Part shown: piece after piece, positions 60,659 to 64,000 of the stretch
How the letters are laid out: the number at the start of each line of letters is the position of its first letter
How positions within the stretch are numbered: position 1 is the first letter of the stretch
Assembly: GCF_001261735.1 (NCBI RefSeq)
Contig: NZ_CVRP01000007.1
Coordinates: forward strand, 62,001-126,000
Length of the DNA stretch: 64,000 bases
DNA from: Dysgonomonas sp. BGC7
GTDB taxonomy: Bacteria; Bacteroidota; Bacteroidia; Bacteroidales; Dysgonomonadaceae
Direction of reading: 5' to 3'
The notes under the pieces: generated by a model
What the model was told of the DNA's origin: nothing
The model's database searches: none
Seen by the model: only the letters and a program-made list of their open reading frames with translations
Translations under genes and position numbers: made by a program

Positions 60659-61495
60659 TTAATCTGTAGCCTTAGCTAAGGCGTATGTTTTAGCTTTTAA
60701 GAATTCACCGTATTCCTTTATGTCTGTATACTTTGCTTGTTCTTCCGGAAGAATAGGTGTACCAAAGCGGAGATATATTGTTTTGCCTCTCTTGTTGTAT
60801 ACTTCGTGACCAAGCCGCAGTGAACGCAATCTCCAATTGACCAGATCGAGAAAGTTGAAGAACCAAGAGTTCTTACCGCTAAAATACATGGGGATAATGG
60901 GGACTTTTACTTTTTTTATCAGTTTCAAAACAGGCTCTTGCCATTCCCGGTCTTCTACTTCCATCTTGAATTTTCGGACTTTTGTTTTAGATACTGCGCC
61001 TGCCGGAAAAAATCCCATTGGATGTCCTGATCGGAGATGGTCTATTGATTGTTTTATTCCTTCTACACTCGATTTTTGTGCAATCTTTCCACTCTGAAAA
61101 GGGTTGACTGCAATAAAATTGGGCGACATAGTGTCTATCATTCCAAGTATGAAATTTACCATCATTTTGTAATCAGGGCGTACTGAACCTACTGTAGCTA
61201 TGGCCGCAATGCCGTCTATGTGTCCGTAGGCATGATTGGATACTGTGATGAATGCTTTTCCTGTATATTGCTTCAGTACATCTATATTCTCTACCACAAT
61301 GTTTACACCAACGTCCTTTAGTAAATGCTTGCAAAAATCAACTCCTTCATATTGCTTCGATGCGTCGTATATCCTATTCACCTTGTTCATGCCAGTGAGC
61401 CACATGGCGAATTTTATTAATATATTTCCAAACGGGCCACGCAGAACAGGGCTCATTTTTCGGACATCATCGTAGCTTAATAGTTTTTCTTTCAT
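60659..61495 (-). CDS. PlsC-family acyltransferase (HX5D variant)
   Basis: 278 residues. VSNHAYGHIDGIAAIATVG (about 86-104) is the acyltransferase catalytic segment, but His and Asp are separated by five residues (NH-AYGHI-D) instead of the usual four. GFFPAGAVSK (about 156-165) is the second conserved block. This form resembles Bacteroidetes acyltransferases with NHPxGGxDG, some of which make amino-acid lipids (O-acylation by GlsA/OlsF type enzymes). The substrate here is open: lysophosphatidate or an acylated amino acid. Inner membrane. Confidence 0.82.
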   Translation of the reverse strand: MKEKLLSYDDVRKMSPVLRGPFGNILIKFAMWLTGMNKVNRIYDASKQYEGVDFCKHLLKDVGVNIVVENIDVLKQYTGKAFITVSNHAYGHIDGIAAIATVGSVRPDYKMMVNFILGMIDTMSPNFIAVNPFQSGKIAQKSSVEGIKQSIDHLRSGHPMGFFPAGAVSKTKVRKFKMEVEDREWQEPVLKLIKKVKVPIIPMYFSGKNSWFFNFLDLVNWRLRSLRLGHEVYNKRGKTIYLRFGTPILPEEQAKYTDIKEYGEFLKAKTYALAKATD

Positions 61496-61582
61496 TCTGA
61501 ATTTACGGTCGTAGACCTATTTGATTTTAAGAGTATCTTTCTGCAAATTTCGCTAAAAATGCTATAATAGGCAAATAAGAGA

Positions 61583-62074
61583 TTAGTCATTTAATTCTAT
61601 AACCTCAAGGTCTGATATATTTCCTCTGTCCAGAACAAAGCGAACGAGTGTTCTTACTTTGTGAAATCCGTACTTGCCCGCTGCACCGGGATTTATGTGT
61701 AAACAGTTTAGCTTTTTGTCGAACATTACTTTCAGTATATGGGAATGTCCGGTGATGAATAGTTTTGGAGGTTTGGCAAATAATATGGGGCGTATACGTG
61801 GATCGTATCTTCCGGGGTAACCGCCAATATGAGTTATAAGGACATCCACATCTTCGAGCGAAAAGCGAAGATTTTCAGGATATGCTGCACGAACCTTGCT
61901 GTCATCTATATTTCCATACACAGCACGAAATGGTTTTAATGCTTCAAACTGTATGGCCAAGTCAATTGATCCTATATCGCCGGCATGCCATATTTCGTCG
62001 CAGTCGGCAAAATATTTTTCGTATTTGTCATCCCACCAGTTATGGGTATCTGATAAAAGTCCTATTTTTTTCAT
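61583..62074 (-). CDS. YfcE-like metallophosphoesterase
   Basis: About 163 residues from the ATG at 62074, where the catalytic opening MKKIGLLSDTHNWWD begins; longer upstream frames run through menA and are not expected. Motifs: LLSDTHN, WHAGDIGS, VYGNIDD (in place of GNxD), and ITGHSHILKV. It is a small cytoplasmic manganese phosphodiesterase by family. Its start overlaps the menA stop as TAATG, so the two are coupled. Confidence 0.88.
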   Translation of the reverse strand: MKKIGLLSDTHNWWDDKYEKYFADCDEIWHAGDIGSIDLAIQFEALKPFRAVYGNIDDSKVRAAYPENLRFSLEDVDVLITHIGGYPGRYDPRIRPILFAKPPKLFITGHSHILKVMFDKKLNCLHINPGAAGKYGFHKVRTLVRFVLDRGNISDLEVIELND

Positions 62075-62979
62075 TACAAGTTGATACAGATAGAAAAACA
62101 TACCGATAAGAAAAAGGTTCCCATAGATGTATATTTCAGATATGGATCCAATAGCCTGTTTTCTTTTATTCTGAATATATCGGTCAGTAGTTTTATGAAA
62201 ATACCAAAGCATAAAAGGTACAGATATTGATACCAGTGTGCAGAGTAGAGTAGGGAATAACCTATGAAGCAGAGCAAAGAGCCAATAGTAAGAACGGCGT
62301 GATACAGCTTGGCATTGTGTAAACCTATTCGTACGGGGATTGTGATCTTACCGGATTTTTTGTCATTGTCCAGATCTCTCATGTTGTTCAGGTTGAGGAC
62401 AGCAACTGTAAGAAACCCTAGTCCGATGGCAGGTAGCCAAGGTCGGGAATCAATAAGGTGTGTGTGCAGAAAGTATGTACCTACTACAGACACTAAACCA
62501 AAAAAGACAAAAGAAAATATGTCTCCGAAGCCTTTATAGCCATAGGGATTCTTCCCTGCAGTATATTTTATGGCAGCAATAATACATAGTATACCCAATA
62601 CTAAGAATGCAGTAATATATATTGGATTCATAAATTGAAGAGCTATATATATAAGGAGTAAACCTACTATGGCAGCGCAGGCAATAGCCACAATAATTGC
62701 TCTTTTCATTTGTGAGGGAGTAATGGCTCCGCTTTGTACAGTGCGTTTAGGACCTACACGTTCGCCGGTTATATCTGTTCCATGTTGAAAATCCCCCAAA
62801 TCGTTCGCCATATTGGATAATAATTGCAATATGGTCGCAATCATCAATGTAAGGAAAAATACACTAATACTGAATTGGTTTACACTAAGAGCAATAGCGC
62901 TTCCTGATAAGGCTGTAGCAACGGCTAAAAAGAGTGTGCGAGGGCGCAGAGCCGATATCCAGGATTTTAAAGATGCCAT
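62074..62979 (-). CDS. menA: 1,4-dihydroxy-2-naphthoate polyprenyltransferase
   Basis: 301 residues, eight or nine membrane helices. NDLGDFQHGTDITGERVGPK (about 59-78) and NNMRDLDNDKKSGKITIPV (about 195-213) are the two Asp-rich motifs of the UbiA superfamily in the MenA form. It attaches a polyprenyl chain to DHNA, making demethylmenaquinone in the inner membrane, so the organism respires with menaquinone. Followed by the YfcE-like gene. Confidence 0.95.
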   Translation of the reverse strand: MASLKSWISALRPRTLFLAVATALSGSAIALSVNQFSISVFFLTLMIATILQLLSNMANDLGDFQHGTDITGERVGPKRTVQSGAITPSQMKRAIIVAIACAAIVGLLLIYIALQFMNPIYITAFLVLGILCIIAAIKYTAGKNPYGYKGFGDIFSFVFFGLVSVVGTYFLHTHLIDSRPWLPAIGLGFLTVAVLNLNNMRDLDNDKKSGKITIPVRIGLHNAKLYHAVLTIGSLLCFIGYSLLYSAHWYQYLYLLCFGIFIKLLTDIFRIKENRLLDPYLKYTSMGTFFLSVCFSICINL

Positions 62980-63001
62980 AAATTATAGATTTTTCAAGGT
63001 G

Positions 63002-63009
63002 CAAAGATA
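63002..63009 (-). promoter_or_regulatory. Predicted -7 box of menA
   Basis: TATCTTTG on minus, perfect match, followed by CACC, about 23 bases before the ATG. No clear -33 box. Confidence 0.5.
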
Positions 63010-63187
63010 CGTTTTTTGTCGTTTTCTTATTCCTTTAAAGAGTAAATAAACGATCAAGGATTGTATTCTGGCTAGTTTATTATTTCTTTTTTATTCTGAT
63101 TTTCTTTTGTTTTTGGTTTTCTGTATTTATTTTAGATTAGATATATTACATTAATACTTTATAATACATATAATGAGATTATTTTAT

Positions 63188-63195
63188 TATTTTTG
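63188..63195 (+). promoter_or_regulatory. Predicted -7 box of the aspartate kinase gene
   Basis: TATTTTTG followed by CACC, the same sequence as in the tig promoter, 33 bases before the ATG. Confidence 0.5.
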
Positions 63196-63228
63196 CACCG
63201 ATCAAAAAAGTTCAAACTTATTATAAAA

Positions 63229-64000
63229 ATGCTTACTGTAGAGAAGATTGGCGGGACTTCAATGTCTAAGTTTAAAGAAGCCCTGGATAATGTAATTGTC
63301 GGAAAACGTTCTCAGGATGAGATGTATAACCGTATTTTCGTAGTGTCTGCTTATAACAATGTGACTAACTGGTTGCTGGAGCATAAGAAAACCGGAGAGC
63401 CTGGTGTGTATGTGCAGTTTCTCGAAAATAGTGATTACAGTATCGGGCTGGATAGTCTTTGTCAACGTTTGTTACTTATTAATAAAGGATTTGAAGAAAT
63501 TGGACTCGATCTTCAGGAGGCCAGAGAGTTTATCACTTTTCGTATAAAACAGGCTAAGACAATGCTACACAGTCTTAGCAAAGTTATGGCTTCGGGCTAT
63601 GTGAGGGCAGATGATATTTGTCTGGCTGCCCGTGAAATTCTGGCGTCGATAGGTGAAGCTCATTCAGCATGGAATACTGTCAATATTCTAAATAATAATG
63701 GTATATCTGCCCGTTTTATAGATTTATGCGGTTTTAATGACTCTATGCCTTTGACTATTGATGAACGTATTCACAGAGCATTCAAAAATATTGACTTCAG
63801 TAAAGATCTTTGCATTGCTACCGGCTATACGAAAGGTACCGAGGGGATTATGAGAGCATTCGATCGAGGCTATACAGAAGTGACTTTTAGTAAGATCGCT
63901 GTAGAAGTGAAGGCTCAGGAGGCCATTATTCATAAGGAATATCATTTGTCGAGTGCTGATCCTAATATTGTCGGGGTAGATAAGACTGTACCTGTTGGAC
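63229..64000 (+). CDS. Aspartate kinase (partial, runs off the right edge)
   Basis: 257 residues are visible with no stop. The start LTVEKIGGTSMSKF carries the KxGGTS phosphate/aspartate motif of aspartokinases. Later GYTKGTEGIMRAFDRGYTEV (about 203-222), FSKIAVEVKA and EYHLSSADPNIVG are the catalytic domain's closing motifs. The EKIGGTSM opening resembles the aspartokinase type found in ectoine gene clusters (Ask_Ect) rather than the LysC/ThrA type. It phosphorylates aspartate for lysine, threonine and methionine or a related pathway. What lies beyond residue 257 cannot be seen. Confidence 0.85.
   Translation, partial: MLTVEKIGGTSMSKFKEALDNVIVGKRSQDEMYNRIFVVSAYNNVTNWLLEHKKTGEPGVYVQFLENSDYSIGLDSLCQRLLLINKGFEEIGLDLQEAREFITFRIKQAKTMLHSLSKVMASGYVRADDICLAAREILASIGEAHSAWNTVNILNNNGISARFIDLCGFNDSMPLTIDERIHRAFKNIDFSKDLCIATGYTKGTEGIMRAFDRGYTEVTFSKIAVEVKAQEAIIHKEYHLSSADPNIVGVDKTVPVG

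Noticed and set aside
62075-62212. Upstream extension of the YfcE-like phosphoesterase
   Set aside because: These codons run inside menA in another frame; the catalytic strand MKKIGLLSDTHN starts exactly at the TAATG overlap.
1-64000. CRISPR arrays, tRNA/rRNA genes, insertion sequences, prophage genes
   Set aside because: Looked for regularly spaced repeats, TTCGAATC-type T-arms, transposase or integrase motifs and phage structural genes; none recognised.

Overview
The window looks like a chromosomal segment of a low-GC Bacteroidota, most probably a Bacteroidales close to Dysgonomonas. Supporting points seen in the sequence: promoters of the TAnnTTTG (-7) type with TTTG-like -33 boxes about 18-20 bases upstream; the local gene set tig / clpP / clpX / recQ; Bacteroidetes-restricted families (DUF5606, DUF3822, DUF4251, GH3-like enzyme, LptE-SecG operon); many lipoprotein and outer-membrane signals. 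No rRNA, tRNA, CRISPR array, prophage or insertion sequence was recognised.

Layout. 1-9893 is the distal part of an exopolysaccharide/O-antigen type locus, all on +: the tail of a membrane protein (flippase-like), a polysaccharide pyruvyl transferase, five GT4 glycosyltransferases (the last is WcaI-like), an O-antigen polymerase/ligase-like membrane protein, a WcaF-like acetyltransferase and a GT2 enzyme. 9898-14299 holds msrC, an SLC13/RCK transporter (-) and grpE-dnaJ. 14377-16953 (-) is a large outer-membrane barrel protein. 17320-23328 holds Nif3, a zinc-ribbon coiled-coil protein, class II ribonucleotide reductase, a PNPOx-like protein and a Nudix hydrolase (-). 23463-29967 holds a lipoprotein cyclophilin (-), pyrH-frr, rsgA, cardiolipin synthase and a redoxin. 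30139-33597 is gmd-fcl (GDP-fucose) followed by an OmpA-family protein. 33703-35909 (-) is a Crp/Fnr regulator plus GH3-like enzyme pair. 36183-43429 is tig, an inverted phosphoesterase gene, clpP-clpX, recQ and coaD. 43497-51972 holds a CtpA-type protease, DUF5606, an exported MsrB-MsrA fusion with a mini HExxH protein, rmuC, a YpfJ-like zinc peptidase, a DUF4251 lipoprotein, rsmD and DUF3822. 52055-57531 has a RecD-like helicase, a small outer-membrane barrel, an amn-holA-esterase operon and a lone HsdR N-terminal nuclease domain. 57588-62979 (-) has a sigma54 activator-lptE-TPR-like-secG operon, a PlsC-like acyltransferase and menA with a YfcE-like phosphoesterase. The right edge cuts an aspartate kinase gene (63229 onward).

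The non-coding DNA is the most unusual part. (1) Two near-identical copies (about 142 bp, 2053 bp apart) of a complete small-RNA-like unit, promoter plus short transcript plus intrinsic terminator, bracket the YpfJ-like peptidase and the DUF4251 lipoprotein. (2) A bipartite motif (TTTTAACTAAAA next to a GTAC-centred dyad, then TATAGATAA 58-72 bases away) recurs in four intergenic regions, always in the same orientation relative to the downstream gene (nif3, Nudix, cyclophilin, YpfJ-like), with a related fifth site before the sigma54 activator gene. (3) The clpP upstream region contains a sigma54-type -24/-12 match just downstream of a terminated mini-leader.

All functional calls are from reading the sequence and recalled family knowledge; no database search was run. 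Positions of promoters and hairpins are read by eye and can be off by a base or two.
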